DNA from: Tychonema bourrellyi FEM_GT703
Lineage (GTDB): Bacteria; Cyanobacteriota; Cyanobacteriia; Cyanobacteriales; Microcoleaceae
DNA: 37,956 nucleotides
Assembly (NCBI RefSeq): GCF_002412335.2
Contig: NZ_NXIB02000018.1
Span: 1 to 37,956 of the forward strand
Direction: 5' to 3'
Numbering within the stretch: position 1 is the stretch's first letter; every line of letters starts with the position of its first letter. Positions 16,321 through 24,453 of the stretch are shown here, in pieces. Made by a program: the position numbers and the translations under genes. The notes under the pieces are model-generated. The model was not told where the DNA came from, did not search any database, and was given only the letters and a program-made list of their open reading frames with translations.

Positions 16321-16366
16321 TTGCTTGGATATTTGAAGTTGGATTTTCCCCATTCCCCATTCCCAA

Positions 16367-16846
16367 ATGAACATTCGCATCGGCAACGGCTACGACATTC
16401 ACTGCTTAGTGACCGATCGCCCCCTCATCCTGGGCGGCGTGAACATTCCCCACGAATTAGGATTACTCGGCCACAGCGACGCCGACGTGCTCACTCACGC
16501 GATTATGGACGCCATGTTAGGAGCCCTCAGCCTCGGAGATATCGGCCATTATTTCCCACCGACTGACCCCAAATGGAAGGGTGCTGATAGTTTAGTCTTG
16601 CTAGAACAAGTCAACCAGTTGATATTAGATAAAGGCTGGGAAATAGGCAATATTGATTCTGTAATTGTAGCCGAACGTCCGAAGCTGAAACCGCATATTG
16701 GGCAAATGCGCGATCGCCTTTCTAGCGTCCTCAAGCTCAACCCAGACCAAATCGGCATCAAAGCCACCACCAACGAAAAATTAGGCCCGGTGGGAAGAGA
16801 AGAAGGCATCGCAGCTTACGCTGTAGTTTTGTTAATGCTAAAATAG
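16367..16846 (+). CDS. ispF: 2-C-methyl-D-erythritol 2,4-cyclodiphosphate synthase
   Basis: IspF makes the cyclic diphosphate intermediate of the MEP pathway, which supplies isoprenoids for carotenoids, the chlorophyll phytyl tail and quinones. The 159-residue protein has the zinc ligands D10 and H12 (GNGYDIH) and H44 in [32 protein letters not shown] and the C-terminal [17 protein letters not shown] complete the family signature. Length and start are normal. It functions as a trimer with active sites between subunits (family knowledge). It lies 46 bp after the Uma2 gene. Confidence 0.96.
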   Translation: MNIRIGNGYDIHCLVTDRPLILGGVNIPHELGLLGHSDADVLTHAIMDAMLGALSLGDIGHYFPPTDPKWKGADSLVLLEQVNQLILDKGWEIGNIDSVIVAERPKLKPHIGQMRDRLSSVLKLNPDQIGIKATTNEKLGPVGREEGIAAYAVVLLMLK

Positions 16847-16890
16847 TTGTCAGGTTATGACAATTTTCAGCTAATTTAGGATGGAAATCT

Positions 16891-17436
16891 ATGCTTGACG
16901 AAAACTTAGAAATCGAAACCCCGATCGATGTTGATATTATCGCCTTAGATAAAGACGATCGGGTAGTCGTGCTCATCGAGGTCAAAATTATTCAAGCTCA
17001 AGAACCAGCAGCAAAACAGAGGATTGCTGATTACATGATATCTTGGATGAAAGCTGTGTTAGCGAAGATATCCGAGCAACGCACCATAATTCCCTATGCT
17101 ATGTTTGTTGACACCGAACAAATTCTGATTTTCAAATGGGACGGAGTAAATTTATCTGAACCTGTTTGTTCTCTAAACACTGGTGAGATACTTCGCCATT
17201 ATGAGCCTGAATTTGGCAAAAAATGGATATCTGAGCGTTACTTAGAGAGTCTAATCGAATCGTGGCTGCGAGACTTAGCATATAACTGGAAATCGGAAAT
17301 GCCACCAGCATCAGAACAGATAGCAATCATTGGCTTGTTACAAAGACTGGCTAGTGGAACAACAAAAGCAGGAGTGCAACTTGGTCATTTTGTATATAGA
17401 GACAAACTTCTTGATGAGTATTGCCACAGGGCGTGA
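16891..17436 (+). CDS. Putative PD-(D/E)XK nuclease-like protein
   Basis: This 181-residue protein is not firmly recognised. The N-terminus, with VDIIALDKDDRVVVLIEVKI, shows D15 and E30-V-K32 in the D...E-x-K spacing of restriction-endonuclease-like folds, as in the HSDR_N or Uma2-related nucleases. The middle has IIPYAMFVDTEQILIFKWDG, reminiscent of small cyanobacterial proteins that bind or sense nucleic acid. It overlaps the next gene by about 56 bp if the latter begins at 17381, so the two are likely translationally coupled. A catalytic role is plausible, but the domain is short. It could also be an antitoxin-like partner of the PIN-like protein. Confidence 0.6.
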   Translation: MLDENLEIETPIDVDIIALDKDDRVVVLIEVKIIQAQEPAAKQRIADYMISWMKAVLAKISEQRTIIPYAMFVDTEQILIFKWDGVNLSEPVCSLNTGEILRHYEPEFGKKWISERYLESLIESWLRDLAYNWKSEMPPASEQIAIIGLLQRLASGTTKAGVQLGHFVYRDKLLDEYCHRA

Positions 17437-18004
17437 CCCTGAAGCCAGTACGTTGCTGATGCAAACGCCAGCATCTGTACAGTTGACAATACCCAGTATT
17501 TGCTACATGGAATCTTTCTCTGCTTTAGAGGATGAAGTGAAGCGAAATAATTATTTTAAACAACAAATTGACAATCAAATCAGCGAGGCTAATCGAGATT
17601 TTACCTCACACCACGCCCGGTCTCTATCTTTCAACTTAGGTCAGTCTAGAAACGACCATGAAAGACGACTCCAGGATATAAAATTGCGTCTGCGCGAATC
17701 TATTGAGCAGTTGTCTCAAAATGGTCAGATGATTGCCTTAACAGCTAATATTATTCAAAAAAGCTTGAATGCAACTATCATCACCAAAGACCCAACAGAT
17801 AATTTGATTCTACACTGTATACTGAATCATGCCCGCTTGCACCCCACAGAAACTAAAGTATTTCTAAGTGGCAACATCAAAGAATTTCGCCAACTTCCAG
17901 AAGTTCAAGATGCTTTGCAACAAGCTGGAGTGGCAAAGTATTTTTCGCGCACTGAAGACTTTCTCGGTTGGCTACAATCTCAGTCATTCGATTTTAGATT
18001 TTAG
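17381..18004 (+). CDS. PIN-like domain protein
   Basis: From a TTG start at 17381, this is about 207 residues. It begins VILYIETNFLMSIATGRDPE, a PIN-like first strand with an acidic residue (E6), and later has IITKDPTDNLILHCILNHA and KVFLSGNIKEF, typical of the last acidic positions of PIN-fold nucleases. A GGAG at 17371-17374 lies 6 bp before the TTG, which supports this start over the longer frame back to 17330. The gene overlaps the upstream nuclease-like gene in another frame. The last residues (FDFRF) are read from a GATTTTA heptamer repeat, so the original C-terminus may have been altered. It probably works with its neighbour as a toxin-antitoxin or RNA-cutting pair (inference). Confidence 0.68.
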   Translation: MVILYIETNFLMSIATGRDPEASTLLMQTPASVQLTIPSICYMESFSALEDEVKRNNYFKQQIDNQISEANRDFTSHHARSLSFNLGQSRNDHERRLQDIKLRLRESIEQLSQNGQMIALTANIIQKSLNATIITKDPTDNLILHCILNHARLHPTETKVFLSGNIKEFRQLPEVQDALQQAGVAKYFSRTEDFLGWLQSQSFDFRF

Positions 18005-18015
18005 ATTTTAGATTA
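17988..18015. repeat. GATTTTA heptamer repeat at the 3' end of the PIN-like gene
   Basis: GATTTTA is repeated three times and covers the end of the coding region. The stop codon TAG is supplied by the repeat. The same heptamer forms the array at 842-983. Confidence 0.8.
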
Positions 18016-18038
18016 CGGAAATGGTATAGTTGAAAATT

Positions 18039-19811
18039 ATGAAAATTTCTATGATGCTACATTCAAAACTGCGATCGCTCATAATTTTACTGGCAGCAAT
18101 TGTTACCATAGCGTTGTCTGCGTGTACTCCAGCCCGATCGCAATTAACAAACAGACTCATCGTCCCCACCCCCAGCGGCCCAGCCACCTTTAACTATCCG
18201 CTAAATCAGTCAGCCTACAGCGTTTTTGGCTATCTCAACGAAGGATTGATCAACGAAAATGGTCTGACATCAGAACTAGAACCCGGTTTAGCCGAGTCGT
18301 GGGAAGTCTCCAAAGATGGCAAAAAGATTGTCTTCACCCTGCGAGAGGGATTGAAATGGTCTGATGGCGAACCGATGACTACTGATGACATTATCTTCAG
18401 CTATGACAAAATTTATTTCAATGATAAAATCCCTAGCGGTTTAAAAGATACTCTGAGAGTTGGGATGAGTCGCCAATTTCCCAAACTCAAAAAACTTGAC
18501 AGCCGCCTCGTTGAATTTTCCGTTGCCGAACCCTTTGCTCCATTTATTAGATATGCTGGGGGAATACCGATTTTACCAGCTCATATTCTACAAGAATCAA
18601 TCAGCAATACAGATAGTGAAGGCAAGCCGAAGTTCCTGAGTACCTGGGGAACCGATACAGACCCCAAAAAAATTGTCGGTAACGGTCAATACCGAATGCT
18701 CAGTTATACTCCAAATCAGCGAGTTGTGTTGGAACGCAATCCCTATTTTTGGCGCAAAGATACTCAGGGAACTACTCAGCCTTACATCCAGCAAATTGTC
18801 TGGCAAATCATCGAAAATACTGATACTCAACTGCTGAATTTCCGATCGGGCGATTTGGATAGTCTGGAGGTACAACCAGAAGTATTTCCGCTGCTAAAAC
18901 GGGAGGAAAAACGGGGTAAATATACGGTGTTTAACGGCGGCCCGGACACTGGCAGTGTCTTTATGTGTTTCAACCTAAACAAGGGGCGTAATCCTCAAAA
19001 GCAGCCCTTTGTAGACCCGATTAAGTCTCGGTGGTTCGCGACTAAGGAGTTCCGGCAGGCGATCGCCTACGCCATCAACCGGGACGCCATGACTAACAAC
19101 ATCTATCGCGGACTTGGCGCGCCCCTCCATTCCCCAATTCCAGCCCAAAGCCCGTTCTACTTATCCCCAAAAGAAGGATTAAAAACTTACAGCTACGATC
19201 TACAAAAAGCCAAAGATTTGCTGTTAAGTGCTGGCTTCAAGTATAATACCGAAGGGGAATTACTGGACACAGAGGGCAACAAAGTGCGATTTACTTTGTT
19301 AATGGCTGCGGGGAAAAAAGTTCGGGAACAAATGGGAACGCAAATCAAACAAGATTTGGGCAAACTGGGGATGCAAATTGATACGCAATTTCTGAGTTTT
19401 AACACATATGTGGAAAAGCTGCGTTTGAGTAAAAATTGGGATACTTACCTCGGTGGTTTTACCGGAGGTCTGGAACCGCACAGTGGCTACAATATTTGGT
19501 CTGTTAACGGTACTTTGCACAGTTTCAACCAGGGCCCGCAAGCGGGAGAACCACCGATCAAAGGTTGGGAAGTGGCTGAGTGGGAACAGAAAATTGATGA
19601 CCTTTACGTGAAGGCTTCCCAGGAACTTGATGAAGCTAAGCGCAAGGAACTTTATGGGGAGACGCAGAAGATTATCGCAGAACAAGTGCCGTTTATCTAT
19701 ATGGTAAATCCCTTGACTTTTGAGGCTGTGCGCGATCGCATTTCCGGTATTAAATACAGTGCGATCGGAGGTGCTTTCTGGAATTTGTACGAACTAAAGA
19801 TTGCCGAATAG
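18039..19811 (+). CDS. Peptide/nickel-type ABC transporter substrate-binding lipoprotein
   Basis: This 590-residue protein is a family 5 (SBP_bac_5) extracytoplasmic solute-binding protein. A signal peptide ends in the lipobox LSAC with Cys29 as the lipid-anchored residue. Typical family runs are LAESWEVSKDGKKIVFTLRE, WSDGEPMTTDDIIFSYD and EFRQAIAYAINRDAM. The ligand is probably an oligopeptide or a similar molecule, delivered to a membrane permease encoded elsewhere, because no permease or ATPase gene lies beside it. The frame opens at a TTG 9 bp earlier, but the ATG at 18039 is preferred. The protein should face the periplasm, tethered to the inner membrane. Confidence 0.9.
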   Translation: MKISMMLHSKLRSLIILLAAIVTIALSACTPARSQLTNRLIVPTPSGPATFNYPLNQSAYSVFGYLNEGLINENGLTSELEPGLAESWEVSKDGKKIVFTLREGLKWSDGEPMTTDDIIFSYDKIYFNDKIPSGLKDTLRVGMSRQFPKLKKLDSRLVEFSVAEPFAPFIRYAGGIPILPAHILQESISNTDSEGKPKFLSTWGTDTDPKKIVGNGQYRMLSYTPNQRVVLERNPYFWRKDTQGTTQPYIQQIVWQIIENTDTQLLNFRSGDLDSLEVQPEVFPLLKREEKRGKYTVFNGGPDTGSVFMCFNLNKGRNPQKQPFVDPIKSRWFATKEFRQAIAYAINRDAMTNNIYRGLGAPLHSPIPAQSPFYLSPKEGLKTYSYDLQKAKDLLLSAGFKYNTEGELLDTEGNKVRFTLLMAAGKKVREQMGTQIKQDLGKLGMQIDTQFLSFNTYVEKLRLSKNWDTYLGGFTGGLEPHSGYNIWSVNGTLHSFNQGPQAGEPPIKGWEVAEWEQKIDDLYVKASQELDEAKRKELYGETQKIIAEQVPFIYMVNPLTFEAVRDRISGIKYSAIGGAFWNLYELKIAE

Positions 19812-19817
19812 TCAGTT

Positions 19818-19951
19818 GTTATTGGTTATTGGTTATTAGTTATTAGTTATGAGTTATTGGTTGCGAATGTCCAATGCCCAATGCCCCATGCCCAATGCCC
19901 AATGCCCAATGCCCAATGCCCAATGCCCCATGCCCCATGCCCCATTCCCAA
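19818..19951. repeat. TTATTGG and CCCAATG heptamer arrays (STRR)
   Basis: First comes a run of TTATTGG/TTATTAG words, then about 12 copies of CCCAATG or CCCCATG. These are the short tandemly repeated repetitive sequences of filamentous cyanobacteria. The array sits between the binding-protein gene and larB and keeps an artificial open frame upstream of larB (a proline-methionine-rich peptide), which should not be taken as coding. Confidence 0.92.
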
Positions 19952-19963
19952 TTCACAATATTT

Positions 19964-20737
19964 ATGGAACCAGAAATCTTACAAAAGTTACTCGAATCTG
20001 TGGCCGCTGGTGATATCAGTCCCGCCACCGCTTTAGACAAATTAAAGCATTTTGACTTTGAACAAGTGGGCGATTTTGCGAAAATTGACCACCACCGCAA
20101 ATTAAGAACCGGTTTCCCAGAAGTAATCTGGGGCCCAGGTAAAACACCAGACCAAATTGTGGAGATTATCCAGGCGATGCGCGGGCGAAATCCGGCGGTG
20201 ATGGCCACACGAATTGAGCCGGAAGTTTTCGAGCAATTACAACAAAAAATACCAGATTTGTGCTATTATCAAAAAGCTCGAATTTGTGCAATTTCTGCTA
20301 GTTCTCCAACTTCGCAACATCCAGGTAAGGTAACAATTATTAGTGCAGGAACAGCAGATTTAGGTGTAGCAGAAGAAGCGGCCGTTACTGCGGAACTTTG
20401 TGGTTTTCAGGTGCAGCGTTTGCGGGATGTGGGAGTTGCCGGCATTCACCGCTTGCTGAGTAATCGCCACGTAATTGATGATGCTGATGTGTTGATTGCG
20501 GTTGCGGGTATGGAAGGTGCGTTGGCGAGTGTGGTTGCTGGTTTGGCAGATTGTCCAGTGATTGCTGTGCCGACAAGTGTTGGTTATGGCGCTAGTTTTG
20601 GGGGAATTGCGCCTCTTTTAACTATGCTTAATTCTTGTGCGGCTGGTGTTGGCGTGGTGAATATTGATAATGGGTTTGGTGCGGCAATTTTGGCTTGTCA
20701 AATTCTCAGAACCGCTGGTAAAGTTGGGAAAAAGTAA
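19964..20737 (+). CDS. larB: LarB, nickel pincer cofactor biosynthesis carboxylase
   Basis: This 257-residue protein carboxylates and hydrolyses nicotinic acid adenine dinucleotide in the first step of making the nickel-pincer cofactor of lactate racemase and related enzymes. The C-terminal half is a PurE-like (AIR carboxylase) domain, with KVTIISAGTADLGVAEEA, VLIAVAGMEGALASVVAGL and VPTSVGYGASFGG. The N-terminal part has DHHRKLRTGFPEVIWG, typical of LarB. The start is the ATG at 19964, just after the CCCAATG repeats. The open frame reaches 19874 only through that repeat. No larC or larE is visible in the window. Confidence 0.9.
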   Translation: MEPEILQKLLESVAAGDISPATALDKLKHFDFEQVGDFAKIDHHRKLRTGFPEVIWGPGKTPDQIVEIIQAMRGRNPAVMATRIEPEVFEQLQQKIPDLCYYQKARICAISASSPTSQHPGKVTIISAGTADLGVAEEAAVTAELCGFQVQRLRDVGVAGIHRLLSNRHVIDDADVLIAVAGMEGALASVVAGLADCPVIAVPTSVGYGASFGGIAPLLTMLNSCAAGVGVVNIDNGFGAAILACQILRTAGKVGKK

Positions 20738-21035
20738 CAAAAAAACGCGAAACCCAACACTTTACAGCTTGGTAGTCTGTAGGGAGTAAGAAATTCACAA
20801 ATGATTTAGGATTGCTATATCTACCTTACGAGATACTCAGAGATTAAACCTAAGACAGATGAGAATAACTCCGCATCATGAAATCATGTAGTCATGAAAG
20901 ATCAAACCATAAAACAATCAGTTCAGTTTTTCACAAGTAGATCGAGTCATTGACAACAAAGACTTTTGTGACTGGCTGGCAATTTAATAACACTATCGAC
21001 AAGTCCCATAAACTCCACATACTAGAGGAATCATC
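20738..21035. other. Intergenic region with a partial family B element
   Basis: About 298 bp lie between larB and the coiled-coil gene. GTAAGAAATTCACAAATGAT and ATTTAGGATTGCTATA at about 20786-20822 match the right half of the MITE at 36002-36108, so this is a fragment of that family. The rest probably holds the promoter of the next gene, with an AGAGGA ribosome site just before 21036. Confidence 0.6.
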
Positions 21036-21467
21036 ATGAGTACGACAATTGACAACTTCACCAAACAACTCCATGACAATTTAGAAGCGATTGAAGATCG
21101 GGCAAAATTGCTGAAGGAAAGCGTTCAATCTGCAACGAAAAATACTGAAGCTGAGCTGCAATCGAAACTCGACGAAATGAAGACAAATCTAGAGGCTAAG
21201 AAACAACAATTTGATGAATATCGGGAAAAGCTCAAAACTCAATTTGAGGAAAAAGAATCTGAGGTGAAGTCGAACGTCGAGGAATGGAAAGCGAGTCGCG
21301 AAGTCAAGAAACTCGAACATCGGGCGGATCAAGCCGAGGATTATGCCAATACAGCGATCTTATTTGCAATGGCGACGATGGAAGAAGCCGAAGCAGCAAC
21401 CTTGAAAGCGATTTGTACCAGGCTAGATGCAACAACTGCGGCGGCGGCAACTACTACGCAAAAGTAG
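21036..21467 (+). CDS. Coiled-coil protein, putative stress-related
   Basis: This 143-residue acidic protein is helical and coiled-coil along about residues 5-110, with repeated E, K and Q (EAELQSKLDEMKTNLEAKKQ). It has no signal peptide and ends in an alanine/threonine-rich tail. An AGAGGA ribosome site precedes the ATG. I do not recognise a named family. It resembles small coiled-coil proteins encoded beside DUF1269- and DUF5335-type genes, which also follow here, so a role in a stress response is likely but unproven. The family A MITE begins 7 bp after the stop codon. Confidence 0.75.
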   Translation: MSTTIDNFTKQLHDNLEAIEDRAKLLKESVQSATKNTEAELQSKLDEMKTNLEAKKQQFDEYREKLKTQFEEKESEVKSNVEEWKASREVKKLEHRADQAEDYANTAILFAMATMEEAEAATLKAICTRLDATTAAAATTTQK

Positions 21468-21473
21468 GGAGGA

Positions 21474-21700
21474 GGAGACGGCAGTGCCCATTAGTGTCAA
21501 CTTAAGGTCAAACCCTGTCACAGACTGCTGTTTGACTATTAACCCTAGATCCCCCCTATCCCCCCTTAAGAAGGGGGGGACAAGAGTCCGATCAAAGTCC
21601 CCCTTCTTAAGGGGGATTTAGGGGGATCTAGAGTTGGCTATGAACGAGAGATACCAAGGCTTTCATGCTTAAGTTGACACTAATGGGCAGTGCCGTTTCC
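21474..21700. mobile_element. MITE-like element, family A (complete copy)
   Basis: The ends GGAGACGGCAGTGCCCATTA/GTGTCAACTTAA (21474-21505) and their inverse (21669-21700) form 32-bp terminal inverted repeats with two mismatches. The inside has C-rich and G-rich blocks (CCCCCCTTAAGAAGGGGGG and a second inverse block) that fold as strong hairpins. There is no coding sequence. Other copies or parts lie at 1-112, 31350-31430 and 34173-34388. This non-autonomous structure suggests movement by a transposase encoded elsewhere. Confidence 0.82.
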
Positions 21701-21824
21701 CTACGCCCAAGATGCTTGTGAATCGAAGCTCGACAAGATGAAATCGAACGTCCAAAGATAAAAAACAAATCAAAAATTAAAAATTTTGTCCTTAATGCGG
21801 ACAAATAACAAAGGAAACAAACTC

Positions 21825-22364
21825 ATGTCATACACACATACGATTGTTGGTCATTTCCCCTCCCATTCAGAAGCTGAAAAGGTCGTATTGGAGCTGCAAA
21901 AAAAAGGATTCGATATGCAAAAGCTCTCGATAATTGGCAAAGACTACCACACCACTGAACACGTGCGCGGATTTCTCACCTGGAAAGATACAGCCAAAGC
22001 TGGAGCAGCCGGAGGGGGTTATTGGGGTAGCTTTGTCGGAGGTTTATTTGGCATTTTAGCCGGGGCTGGAGTGCTGTTTATTCCGGGAATGGGTCCGATC
22101 GTCGTTGCTGGCCCCATTGCTGGGGTGTTAGCTGGTTGGTTGGAAGGAACGGTTATTGGTGGCGCTGGTGCTGCTGCTGTAGGAGGATTGGCTGGTGCCT
22201 TGGGAGGGTTAGGAATTCCGAAAGACGAGGTAGTGAAGTACGACACTAAAATCGAAGCAGGCGAGTTCATTATCCTTGTGACAGGTAGCAGCGAGGATGT
22301 CAGTCAGGCGAAGCAGATGCTAGACAGAATTAGTCAGGAAATGAGTATGTCGATCGCAGTCTAA
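21825..22364 (+). CDS. DUF1269/general-stress-17M-like glycine-rich protein
   Basis: This 179-residue protein opens with TIVGHFPSHSEAEKVVLELQ, an N-terminal domain like that of the general stress protein 17M family, followed by FDMQKLSIIGKDY. The middle (about residues 60-130) is a glycine/alanine-rich hydrophobic stretch (GGLFGILAGAGVLFIPGMGP), which could insert in or bind membranes. The C-terminal part returns to a soluble ferredoxin-like pattern (KIEAGEFIILVTGSSEDV). Proteins of this shape are induced by osmotic, salt or desiccation stress in cyanobacteria (family knowledge). The ATG at 21825 has AAAGGA upstream and is preferred over the start at 21786. Confidence 0.8.
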   Translation: MSYTHTIVGHFPSHSEAEKVVLELQKKGFDMQKLSIIGKDYHTTEHVRGFLTWKDTAKAGAAGGGYWGSFVGGLFGILAGAGVLFIPGMGPIVVAGPIAGVLAGWLEGTVIGGAGAAAVGGLAGALGGLGIPKDEVVKYDTKIEAGEFIILVTGSSEDVSQAKQMLDRISQEMSMSIAV

Positions 22365-22375
22365 GACTTTGAACT

Positions 22376-22412
22376 AGCTAGTAGGGTGCGGCATTCGCGA
22401 ACCCTACTAGCT
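22376..22412. terminator. Perfect 12-bp hairpin downstream of the DUF1269-like gene
   Basis: AGCTAGTAGGGT and ACCCTACTAGCT pair perfectly around a 13-bp loop, starting 12 bp after the stop codon. It probably ends transcription, though no T-run follows. The TAGGGTGCGGCATTCGCGAACCC type of sequence is also a common intergenic repeat. Confidence 0.55.
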
Positions 22413-22427
22413 GAAACGGAAAACCTG

Positions 22428-22456
22428 GTAGGGGCTCTCTTGCCATTCGCCCCTAC
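22428..22456. repeat. GTAGGGGC/GCCCCTAC palindrome
   Basis: An inverted repeat with 8-bp perfect arms lies between the DUF1269-like and DUF5335 genes. It contains GCCATTCGCCCCTACG, the same sequence class as the repeat captured in cobG at 2870-2917. Confidence 0.75.
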
Positions 22457-22543
22457 GCGGAGGAGTTTAAATGCCGAACAGCTTAACTTAGTAACTATTT
22501 CATAGCTCGGCTTCTTTTTACTACTTTTTCACAAGGAATCATC

Positions 22544-22915
22544 ATGGTGAATAAAATGGAAATGACCAACAAGATTGAAATCAACAAATCTGTGCCCCGC
22601 GAGCGATGGGGTGAATTTTTCGATCAGTTTACCGATGGCAATCGCGGCCGGCATATTTCGATCGCAATCATCGGTTCAGAACTCGGTGATGCAGAATTGA
22701 TTAAGAATGCACCTTTAATGGCGATGGTTTACGATCGCCCTGGAAAAGGAGATGATTTGGTGATTGAAGTGGGTAAAGATGAGGTGAATTACGCTCACAC
22801 TGTCGATTCGCCAACTGAAGTTTTAACCGGACAAAACTCAAACGGTGTGATGGTAGCACTGCGGATTAGTGACGCTGCTGGGACACAAACATTGATCCAG
22901 CTACAAGCTAGTTGA
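22544..22915 (+). CDS. DUF5335-family protein
   Basis: This 123-residue protein matches the DUF5335 family by PRERWGEFFDQFTDGNRGR and the strand VYDRPGKGDDLVIEVG. The function of the family is unknown. It is usually a small single-domain cytoplasmic protein found next to stress genes. A good ribosome site (AAGGAA) lies before the ATG at 22544. The neighbours upstream (DUF1269-like) and downstream (zinc alcohol dehydrogenase) suggest a shared stress regulon rather than one operon, since repeats separate them. Confidence 0.78.
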   Translation: MVNKMEMTNKIEINKSVPRERWGEFFDQFTDGNRGRHISIAIIGSELGDAELIKNAPLMAMVYDRPGKGDDLVIEVGKDEVNYAHTVDSPTEVLTGQNSNGVMVALRISDAAGTQTLIQLQAS

Positions 22916-23000
22916 GCTGGTTGAATAATCCTGAGTTCAGCAGCGAACTTGAATCCACTTATGAAATAAAATCATCAGTAAATAATCAGGATCGCAATTC

Positions 23001-24050
23001 ATGAAAACAAACGCCTACGCCGCCCAAAATGCCACGAATCCACTCGCACCCTTCAACTTTCAACGCCGCGAAGTCGGTCAGCACGATGTGCAGATCGAAA
23101 TTCTATATTGCGGCGTGTGTCACTCCGACTTACATATCGTCCGCAACGAATGGCAAAACACCGCATACCCTTGTGTGCCTGGCCATGAAATAGTCGGACG
23201 GGTTATCAAAGTCGGTGCCCACGTCAAAAAATTTAAGGAAGGCGACACCGCAGGAGTGGGATGTATGGTCGATTCCTGCCGCACTTGTGCAAACTGCGAG
23301 GAAGACCTAGAACAGTTCTGTGACAACATCACTTTCACATACAACTCCCCCGACAAACACCTTGGCGGGATGACTTTCGGGGGATACTCTGACAGCATTG
23401 TCGTAGATGAAGCCTTTGTGCTGCAAGTTCCGCAGAATTTGAATCTCGCCGCCGTCGCTCCACTGCTTTGCGCTGGAATCACTACTTATTCCCCATTACG
23501 CCACAACAATGTTACCAAAGGTCAGAAAGTTGGTGTTGTGGGACTCGGTGGACTGGGACACATGGGGGTGAAATTGGCGAAGGCTTTCGGTGCCCATGTC
23601 GTTGTATTCACAACCTCGCCGAACAAAGTTGAAGATGCCCGGAGGCTGGGAGCAGATGAAGTCGTCAATTCCAAGAATGCCGACGAGATGAAAAAACATT
23701 TGAATAGTTTCCATTTCATTCTCGACACTGTATCCGCACAACACGACATCAACGCTTACCTTCTTCTATTAAAACGCGATGGCAACCTCACCCAAGTTGG
23801 CGTACCAGCCGAACCGCTTTCTCTGAATGTCGGTAGCTTGATTTTTGGTCGGCGCAGTCTCAGCGGCTCCCTGATTGGCGGCATCAAAGAAACTCAGGAA
23901 ATGCTGGATTTCTGCGGCAAGCATAACATTACCTCCGACATCGAACTCATCCCCATTCAGAACATAAATCAAGCCTACGATCGCCTGGTGAAGAGCGACG
24001 TTAAATATCGCTTCGTTATTGATATGGCATCGTTGCAAGAGGCCGAGTAG
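23001..24050 (+). CDS. Zinc-dependent alcohol dehydrogenase (cinnamyl-alcohol/YahK type)
   Basis: This 349-residue medium-chain dehydrogenase reduces aldehydes or oxidises alcohols with NAD(P). The catalytic zinc ligands are C40 (CGVCHSDLH) and H62 in GHEIVGRV. The structural zinc site is C93, C96, C99 and C107. The Rossmann loop is VVGLGGLGHMGVKLAKAFGA (about residues 175-194). Length and domain order match the YahK/cinnamyl-alcohol dehydrogenase group, which is often NADPH-dependent and broad in substrate. The context in a stress gene group suggests detoxifying reactive aldehydes (inference). The gene ends before a degenerate region with the fragment of another dehydrogenase. Confidence 0.92.
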   Translation: MKTNAYAAQNATNPLAPFNFQRREVGQHDVQIEILYCGVCHSDLHIVRNEWQNTAYPCVPGHEIVGRVIKVGAHVKKFKEGDTAGVGCMVDSCRTCANCEEDLEQFCDNITFTYNSPDKHLGGMTFGGYSDSIVVDEAFVLQVPQNLNLAAVAPLLCAGITTYSPLRHNNVTKGQKVGVVGLGGLGHMGVKLAKAFGAHVVVFTTSPNKVEDARRLGADEVVNSKNADEMKKHLNSFHFILDTVSAQHDINAYLLLLKRDGNLTQVGVPAEPLSLNVGSLIFGRRSLSGSLIGGIKETQEMLDFCGKHNITSDIELIPIQNINQAYDRLVKSDVKYRFVIDMASLQEAE

Positions 24051-24181
24051 CAGTTTCCGCTCCGATAAGAAGATAGCCATTTTATTCCCTTCCCGGTCTA
24101 AGATTATGTACTTCTTCTTTTCTCTTACTTCGTGTCATGAGCGTCTTCGCGGTTTATTAACATCAAGAACCTAAATTATGA

Positions 24182-24397
24182 CAGATGGCAAAATTGCGCG
24201 GATGTCGTGTCATCGGCTCAGCAGGTTCAGCAGAAAAAGTCAAGTTTCTGCTAGAAGAATGCGGATTCGATCGCGCTTTCAATTACAATTATGGCCCAGT
24301 CATCGAACAATTGAACCAAGCGGCACCGGACGGAATTGATGTTTATTTCGACAATGTAGGAGGCGATGGTCAGACGGAATTTCCCCACTCTTACTAA
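24182..24397 (+). pseudogene. Fragment of a zinc-independent MDR-type NADP oxidoreductase
   Basis: A 72-codon stretch encodes QMAKLRGCRVIGSAGSAEKV and DGIDVYFDNVGGDGQTE, clearly from the Rossmann half of the YncB/CurA-type (leukotriene B4 12-hydroxydehydrogenase-like) oxidoreductases. The N-terminal and C-terminal parts of a full-length enzyme of about 330-340 residues are missing. A stop codon lies directly before the frame, and the tail after GGDG is unrelated. It is a remnant and unlikely to have a function. Confidence 0.8.
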
Positions 24398-24432
24398 CAA
24401 AGATTTATATCTGATGCTGATATAAATCTTTG
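24398..24432. terminator. Bidirectional terminator hairpin
   Basis: CAAAGATTTATATC and GATATAAATCTTTG pair perfectly around a 7-bp loop. The hairpin sits between a plus-strand gene fragment and the 3' end of a minus-strand gene and has A/T-rich stem edges, so it may stop both directions. Confidence 0.6.
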
Positions 24433-24453
24433 CTGCCGTAAATTGAATACTAA

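Noticed and set aside
19818-19951. CRISPR or minisatellite origin
   Set aside because: The unit is only 7 bp, so it fits the STRR heptamer repeats of cyanobacteria and not CRISPR.
19874-19963. N-terminal extension of LarB with a proline-methionine-rich peptide
   Set aside because: It is read from the CCCAATG heptamer array and precedes the conserved LarB start at 19964.
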